Assembly: GCF_000210295.1 (NCBI RefSeq)
Contig: NC_026742.1
Coordinates: 186,001 to 250,000 of the forward strand
From: Trypanosoma brucei gambiense DAL972
Lineage: Eukaryota; Euglenozoa; Kinetoplastea; Trypanosomatida; Trypanosomatidae
Direction: 5' to 3'
Length of the DNA: 64,000 bases
The translations under genes and the position numbers were made by a program. Within the stretch, counting starts at the first letter, position 1; each line of letters begins with the position of its first letter. Positions 22,501 through 32,158 of the stretch are shown piece after piece. The notes under the pieces were generated by a model, which saw only the letters and a list, made by a program, of their open reading frames with translations, was not told where the DNA came from and ran no database searches.

Positions 22501-23795
22501 CCGCTTTTCTCGTTGGGAATTGTAGTGGAAAAAGTAAAGTCCCCAATGTCGCCATCGACTGACGTGGTTACGCCCGCTTGGTATTGGACGGTCGGACCCG
22601 GTTGGCTGGAAAAACTGCCCCCCGGGCTGTATCCCCTCGCGCCACTTATCACTGATTCCTTCCCACCTCCCACACTCATTTGGTTTCGCACGTTCGCGCA
22701 ACTGTTATTACTAGCAGTGTCTGACACTCGCATCGAAAGCGCAGAAAGTGGCGAGGCCACCACGTCATGTGCCATTTCTCTCGTTACCGCTAAGCCAACC
22801 CGACGTGAAGTTGCCTGGGGACTTACAAAGAACTCCGCGCCCCCAATTTCGCCAATCCTCTTATTGGTCTTCACTAAAGTGTCCACAGAGCTCATTCCAG
22901 TTCCATTCGCCTCTGCAGAAGCTAGTGTAATCCCCTCTCTGCTGCAATGAGTAGTAGATTCCGGTGAAAGGAGGATTTCCTTTAGTTGGAGTTCCAGTAA
23001 CTGAGGAAAATCAGCTGGCAAGTTTCCAAAGGCCAGTTCTCCTCCCTCTTGCAAACCGCCACTGTTGCGGAGTGGGCTCCCGGGGTCGCAGCCACCACTG
23101 CAACGGTCACGTTGAGGCGTGGGTGAAACTGCCGCACTGTCTGTGCGTGAATTAGGATTAGTTACTACCACTGTCCCATTAAGGGTATCAGAGAGCTTAG
23201 AGAGTCGATGTAACAGGACACCATCAACTACAAATACCCGCACGACACAAGCGGTGTGATTCTTGCACAAAGTACCACGTACAATCCTGCTTCCACGCCG
23301 CACGTTCCGTTGATAATCGGTACCACAAGGCGCATGGGGCTCATTCGGGACTGGAGGCTCGCTCGCGAGACTCGCGTAAATTCCTACGGTGTTGGTTTGG
23401 TGCAAAGGTGGTGGTCGCAGATTTAGATTTGCATATGGAGAAGGCTGCAGAGTCTCACTGTGGGAGGGTCTCGCGAACGTTGCCTTCTCGGGTGAGCCAT
23501 TACTCCAGCACTGACGGGTCACGTTCCGCACAATAGACGGGAGACGTTCCTGAGGCCAACGTTTGTTAATTTCCACACCAGCGTAGGCTTCGTCAAAGAT
23601 GCGACAGAAAAAACCATTACCCATGCACACCTTCTCCTTTTCCACTGGTGTGGACACGCACTGCTGGTGTTCGGCTACAGACGAAGAAAATGTTACCTGT
23701 GCTTTGAAAGAACTCGAGAATTGTGGGAGTTGGCGCGGCCGCTGTTTTCGAGGGCCCTTCCCTATTTTCCGCTGCATTTTACTGTTAGTCAACAT
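19518..23795 (-). CDS. large divergent protein kinase-like protein, probable pseudokinase, 1425 aa
   Basis: A kinase-like region spans roughly residues 620-1010. The catalytic loop reads HGSVKATNIF at residues 672-681, where kinases have HRDxKxxN, so the catalytic Asp is Ser; the Asn is kept. The DFG position reads SDGYYGRV near 779-786, preceded by a long insertion. Next come PPPECI (APE position), DIWMLGLLAIHLADG (subdomain IX) and an Arg in subdomain XI. I found no convincing glycine loop or VAIK lysine. The long N-terminus (about 600 residues) is Ser/Thr-rich and disordered. The C-terminus has Gln/Arg/Gly-rich segments and a polyglutamine run just before the stop. The ATG at 23793-23795 is the first in frame; 20 upstream codons lack one. 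The likely role is scaffold or allosteric signalling rather than catalysis, which is inference. Confidence 0.75.
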   Translation of the reverse strand: MLTNSKMQRKIGKGPRKQRPRQLPQFSSSFKAQVTFSSSVAEHQQCVSTPVEKEKVCMGNGFFCRIFDEAYAGVEINKRWPQERLPSIVRNVTRQCWSNGSPEKATFARPSHSETLQPSPYANLNLRPPPLHQTNTVGIYASLASEPPVPNEPHAPCGTDYQRNVRRGSRIVRGTLCKNHTACVVRVFVVDGVLLHRLSKLSDTLNGTVVVTNPNSRTDSAAVSPTPQRDRCSGGCDPGSPLRNSGGLQEGGELAFGNLPADFPQLLELQLKEILLSPESTTHCSREGITLASAEANGTGMSSVDTLVKTNKRIGEIGGAEFFVSPQATSRRVGLAVTREMAHDVVASPLSALSMRVSDTASNNSCANVRNQMSVGGGKESVISGARGYSPGGSFSSQPGPTVQYQAGVTTSVDGDIGDFTFSTTIPNEKSGPKESNGLDSNILSGQMPILGLSVFSLGEIKTSVTKEDACPQGPTVKAEPVTRFGNKASKAFSTSLKQKSSVNRALTTNINPSSDTTCKSGISLQAVKKGVTGVRRPSNDSVPRTKDRSKSTSYPSSLDYGKGAVVDRLHTGTTASTFKIGTTGPAHDTTTPSATRGDLPGAPVPQEGKTVPQFAIALSLPLVPQGNVYDVFLNWSITNQPSNVLREVVIRNIIRSVLKQLATLHAMGRAHGSVKATNIFLTSHVMEAVAAANEDGVAPLTPKGCTLTSSITAELGNSGTRRYSSVTVRHTHSRSSSGRSSAVIFDEAATSARASAEVISNSEDNDAMLELSNHVILSDGYYGRVEQALFSTFAKCCNSVDREETVSGPRGYCEQLRGSSCYSSAYPLPLKAVEGFRNSPTMDALHLFTVKEQEYLPPPECIIEENTINSTSNSGCIDSSSHNDPIPTSKLRPSHGDGSNTSKKAAFNTTGPRIRATHNTHNPRCPLTPAHDIWMLGLLAIHLADGACPWWMRLHHRPLPRLRRGRWSLSFASFVQRCVCAAETGRPSAKELLLDKWFDCALLDKRGEEGRQTPTVAASQKPQQTGSGAADISLKRPCHRAFVDIMLEYHELAEEWYSRCQHSNTVNSLSGCGDSIPSLNNNRKEICSLSMMGEKQAQERVGKQTSERHEVASPTRISSRGSSRGSGGSNGRRKRKSGGRGRVGLPKTHPVPMASGEEDERNTDDYYDTQTTGTTGVDESHTTKDGSDSSETEGGSFHSPQPFFIGALSLALEACGYVEPLEAETPQKGTLGGRTCPSSCRQISPPYETESTGNGDCISHSRQHELLSELMQAFWNLNRECRLATDVWCVTLMKHMRQDNRMVECVMPFVTNETLPFFTDAEGTGAKQPGSRDCFVGAANQEVCGGAAANEASANSFNIKGSHVSFSSPQQQPQQKQHPDVSPTAFHNYMLGKWCITTSWVLQQQQQQQQQQPAKRLSGGDEKK
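19556..19600 (-). repeat. CAG/CAA polyglutamine tract
   Basis: A run of ten Gln codons (CAA/CAG mix) encodes QQQQQQQQQQ close to the C-terminus of the pseudokinase. A second Gln-rich stretch (QQQPQQKQH) lies about 25 codons earlier. Confidence 0.85.
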
Positions 23796-24916
23796 CAAGC
23801 AGCCAGGATACCCTCCCACAAATCGGGACGAGCTCACAACAACACTAGTCCACAAAAACGGCAGTCAGCGGAAAGAAGTCAACGGGGTAGAGCACAAAAG
23901 AAACACTTAACTAGTGACAGGGATGGTAAAAGGAATGCATAACACCGGTGATGGAAAGACAACCGAAGAGATCAACGATAGTAGCAATCAGGGTTTAAAA
24001 AAAAAAAGCGGTATGGGTGCGGCACCCTTTTTTTTTTTGTACTACTTGAGGCCCTGTTGTACGCACAAATATATATATATATAGATTTGTGCAAGCTTAT
24101 CATCGCCACCTCATACCCTTCGGAGAGAACTGACAGTCTACCTCACAACCGTGCTGAGACAAATGCGTGGACCGCTATCCCGTCCCCATTCTCGCCTCAT
24201 TCCAATCGTTTCAACTCTCTTCCCTCTTCAAAATGCATGAAAGCAACAAACCAAAGCAAAGGTGAGAAATTGTTGGAAAAAAAAGGGAAAAGAAAGGAGG
24301 CCTTTGGGTGAAGCGAAAATAACATTAAAAAAAAAGAGATTGATGGGAACTAATGCGACTCAAACTCCCGGGGTGTGTCGCCGCGGTCAGTTAATAATAT
24401 ACCGCCTTTTATGTACTGCCTTCTCACCGGTGGACAAAAGGAAGCAACCGAGATGAGGGGACAGCACCAAAAGACAAAAGACAAAAAGAGAAAAGCTGCG
24501 TCGGCATACACTAGATAAAGAGGGGAAAAAACATTGAAAAGGGGAAAACAAGTGCGATCAAGGAGGCAAAAAAAGAAAAATAAAGGAAAATCATCGAACT
24601 GGGCAACAAAAAAAAAACGCCATCCGACCCTAGTACAAGAACTAAGCAAACAAAGAGAAAGGGTGAGCGACAACGACAGCAAAGATACTATAAACGATTG
24701 ACGCACATATACACATACATTGAACGTGCTAGCAAGACCTACGCCGTAACAAAAAAAAACATGTTAACTCGAAAATTAAGCGAGGACTCTCTTTCTCCTC
24801 TTTTCACCACTCAGAGGTTATAAATAACCGCACAACTGCATCTCCCCCCTTTCGTCGTTTCGCATCCACACAAGTGATTCCCGTTCATTCCGGCACTTTC
24901 ACTACTACTGACTCCG
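23796..24916. other. intergenic region
   Basis: AT-rich, with purine-rich runs on the plus strand near 24000 and 24240-24720 (pyrimidine tracts on the coding strand). No gene supported. It should include the 3' UTR of the CAMK-like kinase and the acceptor of the pseudokinase. Confidence 0.6.
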
Positions 24917-27900
24917 TTACTCCGACATTATCTTTTCGTACAGAAAAGCAAACATATCCGCCTTTCCCTCATCCACGTCGGGTTTCGCTTGACCGAACTG
25001 CTTGTTCCCCACTTCCTGGCAATCATACGTCTCAGTGAGTTGGGCGGGACGTTGCTCTTCACCTACGCGATGCATAAACGACAAACGGGGTCCTTCAGAC
25101 TCAAGTTTGCTACTCAATTTTCCTGACCCCGCTGTGCTGTGAACTGTTAAAGCTCCGCTATCCGCACATGTGAGCTCGGTTGATACACACACCGCTGAGC
25201 ACGTACGCCGATGTGGGCAACCAATCGCGGAATGGCGGGGTGCACTACTGGCGCGACCATCGCCAGTTTGTTCCTTCTGGGTTTTTGGATGGCTACCATC
25301 CCCTCCGGTGGCATGAGAACCAACGGAGGGTGTATGGGCAGGCCCATCACAAATTAATGAGGATGCTGAGGTGGACAACCGAGAAACCACTCGGGGAAGC
25401 TGGCGGTTGCTCCTTTCTTTTTCCTCCTCCCCTTCCCCCAAATTGGCGTCTGCAACCATGGAATGTGGAACAAGCGACAGTTTCTTCGCTAGTAGCGCCC
25501 CTTGGCGCATCCACGGATGGGTGAGCGCCTCACAAAGCTCAAACCGCGTGCGTGGCTGGGGATCTAGGAGAGATTGAACGAATGAGATGGCCACTGTGCT
25601 GACATTTTCCCAGCGGCTGCTGTTGCACGCCGGCACGCAAAGCTTCTGTTGCCACATCGTCGCCCGAGATGTTCCATTAAAGGGGAAACAGCCACTCAAG
25701 AGCACATACGTCACAATGCCAACCGCATAAGCATCCAACTTGCGGGCCTCACAGACAGCTATGGTCTTCTGCTTCCACCCCCTCTGCAAAATCCACTGCA
25801 ATATTTCTGGTGGCAAATACCTTTCAGTACCACAAGGTGTGAACGATAAAAGTGTATCATCGTGGTGATGTGAATCATCCTCCAGCAGTGAGGAAGGTGC
25901 AGGACACTCATGGTCAGTAAGCGGAACCGACGCACTTCCCTGCGCTCCGGCGATAGCTCGCGTAGGCATGGCACCCTTCGGCTGTCGGTCCTGCTGTGTC
26001 CCATCCTCTTCATCACCCACCAAAAGGGTGGTTGGAATTTTTGCTGTTGAATCACTTGTCGACCCCGCTCGACTGAGGACTGGTGGAGTGTTATTTGAAA
26101 TTGCAACCGGGACCGTTACCCTGTGAGACAACCCCTCGTCGTCTTCTGATTCTTCTTGTTTGCTCTCAAGTGTCCCTTCTCCACCAGCGACATCATCCAC
26201 GCGCCTCGGTTCTTTTTCCACCTTACCACATGAGGCGAAGGATAACTCAGGGAGATTGAAACCCCCACCAACTGCCACAGTGCCACTGCTCTTGGGACTT
26301 CCTTTTCGGATTATGGGCTTCCGTGTGTCGCTCCCCTCTTCCATCTTCTTTTCTACTGAGGGATTTCCAGTGCCGCTACACCTTGACGTATGCATTGACA
26401 GGCCAAAATCGATGAGGGTTACCTTCAACAGCCGTTCCATCTCATCGGTAGCAGTAGAAACGTTGACGGAAACTGGCTCCCACCACCTATAAGACGAAGA
26501 CCGTGCTTTACTGTCCGCAACTTCGGTGCGGTTGCCGCGTTCACACCCATCTCCCGTTCTCTTGGTGTGCTCCTTCTCGGTCCTTCCAGACACATCCTCC
26601 TCGTTGTGAGTGTGACTTCGGTTTTTCGGCCTCGGAGAAGACTCCACACTACCACCCGTTTCCATAGCTTTCCGGATAATACTTATTGATTGATCGACTC
26701 GGGAAAGCAGTATATTCTCCAGTTTTATGTCTCGATGCAGGACCTCCTTGACATTGTGCAGGTAATTGACCGCTTCCACAAGCTGATAAACTATTAACGA
26801 AGCATGCGCCTCATTAAGTGGTCCATGCGCGCGAACGTAGCGCAGGGCATCGATATTACCTTTACCCATGTCCATAACAATTGCAAACTCCTCTGGAGTT
26901 TGCAGTGTTCCAATAAGGTGGGAGCATCCGCTGTGCTCGAGAGCAGCGAGGATTGATACCTCTTCTGCGATTCTTTGCAGTTGTCGCCACTCTGCGTCAC
27001 TTTCACTTTGTCGAGGATATTTGCCACACGCGCAATGTTGCGCGGAAGTGCTCGAAACCACGTGCCTCCCCATGTCACTTTCCCCCCTTCTCGCTGCATG
27101 GGGCGCCACCTTGTAACGGCCGCCTCGCTCCGAACGCACACGAGGAATTACTTTTATCGCCACAAAGGAATCACTTGGTCCAGCACTACGGTTGCAGTTG
27201 TCTGCCCCACATGAGCGGCCACCGGTTCCTTGAAACAGGGGAACGGCCCGATACACTCGCGAAAAAGCACCACAGTCAATGTAGTCCCTACCTGGATGAA
27301 AAGCATAGAGATCCTGTAAAGAGTCCACTATCTTGCATTCGTGCAGTGCCGATAATACCCCGGCTCCGTTCTTGTTGCTAACAGAGCCGGTCACGCCACG
27401 GTCTCCGTCCTTGTGCGTGGTGACCGACTTGCTACAAGGACAAATGCCATCATTACACACAGTTTCGCAGTTAGTATAAGTTAAAGCAGGAACGGAAGCC
27501 GCTCGTTGAGGAGCCCGTCCCCTTCTTGTCCGGGACTTTGTCCTCCGGTAGTCCATTTGAGCTCCATAGAAATCCCTTTCGCTGGCAAGCAGATGTTGAA
27601 TTTGTACTGGCCCGTCCACAGACCTCAATGTTTTCTGCACTTCGCTGCAGCATAGGGCACTGGGTTCATCAACCGTGAACACAAGGACCTGAGGATGATG
27701 AAGTGCAATAGCCGTGCGGCGTGGATGCGCCCGTCTACCATAACAAAGATGTGTGACAGCGGACTCCATAGCGGAATTGGCCCGTCGTCTACGCAATGAG
27801 GGCTGTTGTATTGACTTCGGTATCGGTGACTCACTCGCTTCTGCTGTTGCTGCGTTTTGTGGGAACAAAAGTTCCGCTACCGCCCTTTCCCTTCTCCGGC

Positions 27901-27994
27901 GCCATGGTCTCAGGCGATCCACGACAACAGCTTCTACAGCTGGAAGTGCGTGGAGTGCAGGAAGCATATCATAGAAACCGCTATCCCGTGCCAT
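24917..27994 (-). CDS. CAMK-like serine/threonine protein kinase with long insertions, 1025 aa
   Basis: An apparently active kinase. A glycine-rich loop region (GAFSRVYRAVP), the VAIK lysine (FVAIKVIPRV), HRDIKLEN at residues 420-427, DFG at 529-531 (LIDFGLSMH) and GTERYLPPE (APE position) near 725-733 are all present. These are followed by DAYAVGIVTYVLLSGCFPF, which is typical of CAMK/AMPK-type kinases. About 100 residues separate HRD from DFG, and about 195 residues separate DFG from APE, so the activation segment carries a long low-complexity insert. The N-terminal 270 residues and C-terminal 230 residues are not recognised. The start is the ATG at 27992-27994, right after a strong pyrimidine tract; upstream codons of the open frame encode that tract and have no ATG. 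Confidence 0.88.
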   Translation of the reverse strand: MARDSGFYDMLPALHALPAVEAVVVDRLRPWRRRRERAVAELLFPQNAATAEASESPIPKSIQQPSLRRRRANSAMESAVTHLCYGRRAHPRRTAIALHHPQVLVFTVDEPSALCCSEVQKTLRSVDGPVQIQHLLASERDFYGAQMDYRRTKSRTRRGRAPQRAASVPALTYTNCETVCNDGICPCSKSVTTHKDGDRGVTGSVSNKNGAGVLSALHECKIVDSLQDLYAFHPGRDYIDCGAFSRVYRAVPLFQGTGGRSCGADNCNRSAGPSDSFVAIKVIPRVRSERGGRYKVAPHAARRGESDMGRHVVSSTSAQHCACGKYPRQSESDAEWRQLQRIAEEVSILAALEHSGCSHLIGTLQTPEEFAIVMDMGKGNIDALRYVRAHGPLNEAHASLIVYQLVEAVNYLHNVKEVLHRDIKLENILLSRVDQSISIIRKAMETGGSVESSPRPKNRSHTHNEEDVSGRTEKEHTKRTGDGCERGNRTEVADSKARSSSYRWWEPVSVNVSTATDEMERLLKVTLIDFGLSMHTSRCSGTGNPSVEKKMEEGSDTRKPIIRKGSPKSSGTVAVGGGFNLPELSFASCGKVEKEPRRVDDVAGGEGTLESKQEESEDDEGLSHRVTVPVAISNNTPPVLSRAGSTSDSTAKIPTTLLVGDEEDGTQQDRQPKGAMPTRAIAGAQGSASVPLTDHECPAPSSLLEDDSHHHDDTLLSFTPCGTERYLPPEILQWILQRGWKQKTIAVCEARKLDAYAVGIVTYVLLSGCFPFNGTSRATMWQQKLCVPACNSSRWENVSTVAISFVQSLLDPQPRTRFELCEALTHPWMRQGALLAKKLSLVPHSMVADANLGEGEEEKERSNRQLPRVVSRLSTSASSLICDGPAHTPSVGSHATGGDGSHPKTQKEQTGDGRASSAPRHSAIGCPHRRTCSAVCVSTELTCADSGALTVHSTAGSGKLSSKLESEGPRLSFMHRVGEEQRPAQLTETYDCQEVGNKQFGQAKPDVDEGKADMFAFLYEKIMSE

Positions 27995-28004
27995 ATCTAA
28001 CTCC

Positions 28005-28040
28005 CTCCCCCAGTCGAAAAACAAAAAAAAAAGAAAAAAC
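28005..28040 (-). promoter_or_regulatory. pyrimidine tract and splice acceptor for CAMK-like kinase
   Basis: On the minus strand a T-rich run at 28016-28040 is followed by GGGGGAG, with the first AG at 28005-28006, 10 nt before the ATG. This is a clear candidate spliced leader addition site. Confidence 0.6.
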
Positions 28041-28092
28041 TCAATCCCCGTACTGCACAAACTAAACTTTCGTACTGTATTTCTGTGCCCAC

Positions 28093-28377
28093 TTACTTGT
28101 CCCTAACGGAAGTACTGATTTTCGTTTTCGAGAATCCTTTTTCTAACAGTTCTTCTTCAAGCTCCTTTCCCCTGTATTTTTTGTTGTTGCGAAGGGAGGG
28201 GAGCTGAGGGAACAAAACAAAGAGAAGTACCAAAAGAGTCTTTGCATTTGGGAGAGCAAATATCCCTTTTCCTGCAGGTAGGGGTAGGCGTAGAGGAAAT
28301 ACAAATACCAACAGTGATGTGGGTCCTCCAACACAAACTTGAAGCACAAAAAGGCACCCACGCAATTCCAAATCCAT
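28093..28377 (-). CDS. doubtful small ORF, 94 aa
   Basis: An ATG-initiated frame encodes 94 residues with two hydrophobic stretches and a charged C-terminus (GKELEEELLEKGFSKTK). A possible acceptor AG (CTCCCTACCAAG) lies 6 nt before the ATG. It sits in a normal-sized intergenic gap and has no recognised relative. It may be only UTR sequence. Confidence 0.2.
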   Translation of the reverse strand: MDLELRGCLFVLQVCVGGPTSLLVFVFPLRLPLPAGKGIFALPNAKTLLVLLFVLFPQLPSLRNNKKYRGKELEEELLEKGFSKTKISTSVRDK

Positions 28378-28853
28378 TGTATTCTTGGTAGGGAGTTGTC
28401 CAAGAAGTTCAAAAACATACACAAAAACACACGCCAGCAAACGTAAGACGAACAAGGAGGGAAATGGGGTTCACATCTTGGTTTGTTTTTTTTTCTTTTA
28501 CCAAACGTCCCCACCGTTCGCCTTTTCCCCCTTGTCATAATCACATGCCAATGACTGCGGCCACCCCTATACCTTCCTTTCGTCCATATTTCCACTCACC
28601 CTTTAGTTTATTTCTTTCTCCCTTAGAGTCATGTCTCCTTCCTCTCTCTCTCTCTCTTTCTCTCTTCTTTTCTTTTCTTTTTTTTTTTCTTACTCCCCTC
28701 TTCCACCCATTCAACTCTCCGCCATGCCTCGTCCCGTGCACACCTTTTTTGCGGTCCACTTCCTTTTTCCCCTTCAACAAATCCACCACCCGCCACCGTT
28801 CCACTTCTTTCACCTCTTATTTTTTTTTCTTCCTTTTACCCAAAAAATGTTTA

Positions 28854-29483
28854 TTACATACGCCGCACCGCAGGGGCATCGTAGAGCCCATTCACTTCCC
28901 ATTGTGGAACTAATATATCGCTCACCATAAACGATAGCGGCACTGGCGGCTGAAGCGGTTGCCCAACTGTTTCTTCAATAGCCCGCTCAATGGCTGATTC
29001 GTTCAAATCCAGTGGGTTGACAGGCGGGAGCGGGAACCGGCGATGCTGCGACCCTCCGCTACGCCAGGAGGATTGAAGGGCTAAAAAATAGCTTTTACCA
29101 ACAGGTAATCCTTCTCCCCACAATTCGCGTGTATCATCGCCATGAATAACACCGGAGGTGCGGTTAGCGGGAAATGGGACGCCAGCACATGTGAGTGGGA
29201 CATGCGGCGATGTGGACAACACGCCGCTGCTTTGATTATGGCGGCCCACCTGCCACTCACGTGCAAGCTCCGATTCCTTTACGGAAAGCCATGAACGTCG
29301 CAACATCGAGGCTTCACCAAACGGTATCGGTAACGGTACTACTCCTGCGCATTCAGTTGGAACAGTTATATTTGGCATGTGTTTTCCTCCTGATGTGGCT
29401 GAACGGTGCTCTGACGCCCCTGGGTCCTTTTCGGTATTATTGGTATAATTGCAGATGCCGGGGGAGGAGCCTCGCTGACCCAT
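28854..29483 (-). CDS. hypothetical protein, 209 aa
   Basis: No domain recognised. The first ATG in frame is at 29481-29483; 29 upstream codons start only with GTG. The N-terminus MGQRGSS fits a loose N-myristoylation pattern (Gly2, Ser6). The middle is Ser/Pro/Gly-rich, and the C-terminus contains an acidic amphipathic stretch (DLNESAIERAIEETVGQ) and ends in PAVRRM. It lies between the SUMO protease and the CAMK-like kinase with ordinary spacing on the left and a very long gene-free gap on its 5' side. Confidence 0.6.
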   Translation of the reverse strand: MGQRGSSPGICNYTNNTEKDPGASEHRSATSGGKHMPNITVPTECAGVVPLPIPFGEASMLRRSWLSVKESELAREWQVGRHNQSSGVLSTSPHVPLTCAGVPFPANRTSGVIHGDDTRELWGEGLPVGKSYFLALQSSWRSGGSQHRRFPLPPVNPLDLNESAIERAIEETVGQPLQPPVPLSFMVSDILVPQWEVNGLYDAPAVRRM

Positions 29484-29612
29484 CAATGGGGAAACGCCAC
29501 CGGGCAGCGCCAGTGTCGATAAATGCCCCACGCGCCCTTCACCTTCCCTTCGCCTCCTCGTTTTTCCCACACAATCAAATCCTCACGAACCTTACTAATA
29601 TATGTATCTATC

Positions 29613-29665
<53 letters not shown>

Positions 29666-32158
29666 ATGTATGTGTATGTGTTTGTGAGTACTTATCCTTA
29701 TTTGCTTTTTTTTTCTTTTGCTTGCTTGTGTGCTATCCCCTCCTTTATCCTGGTGCTCCTTTTCTTGCGCAGCCCTCCCCTTTCTCCTTCCTTCTTTGCC
29801 TTTAAGTTGTCGTATAACTACAAATACCCTTTTCTTTCTTCTATCCCTCTAGAAGGGATTAAAAATATGAATTAAGTTGTGTCTTCACCACTTGCGTAAG
29901 TGTGGTATTGTTTCCTCTGCCGCTTCAAATTTTTTTAAGGAGGGGGAGGGAAAAAAAAAAATCTCAACAACTGCAGTTCCTTTTCCTCTTCTTCACTTGA
30001 CGTAAAGATGGTCACGTGATTAAGATTCCGTGGGTACACGTTGCTGAAACTTCTCTCGTCTTCCTTTCACTAATGATGTGTCCGGCTTTTTTTTCTTTAA
30101 TATATATATATATATATATCTTAAAAAGAAAAACTTTTATTCGACTACTACTACTTCTCCTGCTGCAGCGTGTGTCGCTTTCTTCGGTTTTATTCTTTAT
30201 TTATTTTGAAACTTCTCGCCCTTGCGAACAGAGACGACACAACACTTTGAAAAACCAGATGAGAGATTAAAAAGAAAAAAAATTGAAAAAGTAAGAGACA
30301 CCCTTTCCCCTCTTGTTTCTCTTCCTTCCCTCTTTCTACTTTACAATGAAAAAAAAAAGGGTAAAATAATAATAATAATAATAATGTATCAAATATTTAT
30401 TTATTTTATCCTCTTTCCCTTGGCGTTATCCTCCTCTTTTACGGCTGCTCAAGAAGATTAAAAGGAAAAAAAACAGATGCTGATAGATTTTTTCTGTTTT
30501 TTTTTGTCTTCATACTGATAGAATATTAATATTAAAACAGTAATGGTCACACAATCATTTATCATACGAAATATTATGGAATAGTTGCGGCAACGCACGC
30601 TTAAGCAGCAATGAGGAGAAAAAAGAAAATTTTATTTTTTATTTCGTTTTAAAGCATTTTTTTTTTAAAAGAAAAAACAACAGAACCCAAACAATTTTGA
30701 GCTATCGCCTCACCGTAGCAAGGGTGAAAGAATAATAAAAATAATAGTAATGGCAACCAGAAACTAAAAGTAAAAAAAAAAAAAGAAAAATGACATATTC
30801 CTCTCCTTCCCACCTTTTCACTCGCCCAACCCCCTTTTTTTTTCTTTCGGTTAAGTGCGAGCAAACCGCTCGTCACCAACAGGAAGCGAAAAGGGTCAAA
30901 AAAGAAAACAAAAACAAAAATCGTCCAGACGCGCAAACGAAGCAGTTGAACGAAATTGTTGGAGGAAGGAAGGAATGAAGGGGGAAAAAAAAAGAAAGAA
31001 AAAAACATTAAACAAGTGGTGCTCACAGTGTAGAGAGTACATGAACTTTAAAATAGGAAAATAATTTAAAGAAACTGAAGGCAAACAACCCAATGGGTTA
31101 AGCTCAAACAAAATACAAATATTCTTGCGTTTCCCATACACCGTAGTTTATTTATTTTTTTTTTGTCATTTTGAAAAAAAATTATATCCCTTCCTCCTTT
31201 CTCTTTTCTCTGTTTCTCGTGTTTTTACTTGCTTGATTTTGTTTCCCTTTCACTCTTATTCCACTTTCTTGCGTTCCCTCAGGTGATGAAAGGAAGAATT
31301 TATCTTTTGTTTATTTTTATATTTGCTTTAGAGGGGAAGAGAAATAAGCAAGGGCCGGGTGTGTGAGAGGGGGAAAAAAAACATAACAAAAATAAAAACA
31401 ATTGGATTTTAGTTGAGGGCACAAAAGTAAGTAAAAATATAAATTTTGATGAAACATAAGTTTATTCTCTATATATTCATTCGAATTTTTACAGAAGTTG
31501 TGTATGAACACACATGAATATTTATATAAATTAATTATAAAAATGTGAGGCAGGATGGAGTGAACGGTGAGCACCGCCTATCCATCCAAGTAGAGAGGGG
31601 GGGGGGAAATATGCGTAAAAAACATATATTAATTTTTTTTTTTTACTACGTCACCCTTTCTTCATTATCATTCCTCACGCGCTGCCAAGCACAGTCAAAA
31701 CAACAAACAAGCATACACACCAAAACATGAACAATCAAACGAGTACATAAAAGTATATATATATGCCTGCCCACGTTTGTACTTACGGCTGATTAAACGT
31801 ATATAAGTAGATACAAACACACACACGTACATATACATATATGTAGTAGTTGGAACATTCATTTCATATTCATATGCACGTGTATGATTTGCTCACCCCG
31901 GTTTCCACCTCCCTGTTTTTTTTTTCCTTCCCTAGTGCTTACTTAACTCGCACACACACTCTCTTTCCACTCCACAGCCCCTCCTATAATCAGAAACAAA
32001 AGAAAGGAAAAGAAAAGCAAAACAGTTCATATCCGTTCAGACAGTCATCAGGATGGGTTATGGGCACAGAGAGCTAACTGAGCCTTTACTCGAGCACGAC
32101 GGTACACAGACATTAGGGCAGACAAAAGGAAAACCAGAATAGAATATAAACACACATT
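29484..32158. other. 2.7-kb gene-free AT-rich region
   Basis: No credible gene on either strand. The stretch is packed with homopolymer A or T runs, (TA)n at 29615-29647 directly followed by (TG)n at 29648-29665, (TA)n at 30099-30119 and (AAT)n at 30364-30384. A 226-codon plus-strand frame at 29195-29875 runs through the dinucleotide repeats and is antisense to the hypothetical gene. Most of the region is probably the long 3' UTR of the SUMO protease. Confidence 0.65.
29615..29665. repeat. compound (TA)n(TG)n microsatellite
   Basis: About 16 TA units run directly into about 9 TG units. The tract lies about 130 bp upstream of the ATG of the 209-aa gene, in its expected 5' UTR or acceptor region; on the coding strand it reads (CA)n(TA)n. 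Confidence 0.9.

Larger units (their letters stand above)
27995..28853. other. intergenic region with strong pyrimidine-rich blocks on the plus strand
   Basis: Pyrimidine-rich on the plus strand from about 28480 to 28850 (purine-rich on the coding strand), which should be 3' UTR of the gene ending at 28854. One weak small frame (28093-28377) is listed separately. Confidence 0.55.

Noticed and set aside
24350..24706. Minus-strand hydrophobic frame of 118 codons
   Set aside because: Starts only with GTG and translates pyrimidine-rich UTR sequence; typical spurious Leu/Ser/Phe composition.
29195..29875. Plus-strand frame of 226 codons
   Set aside because: Antisense to the 209-aa gene and passes through TA/TG dinucleotide repeats; no splice signal or protein-like features.
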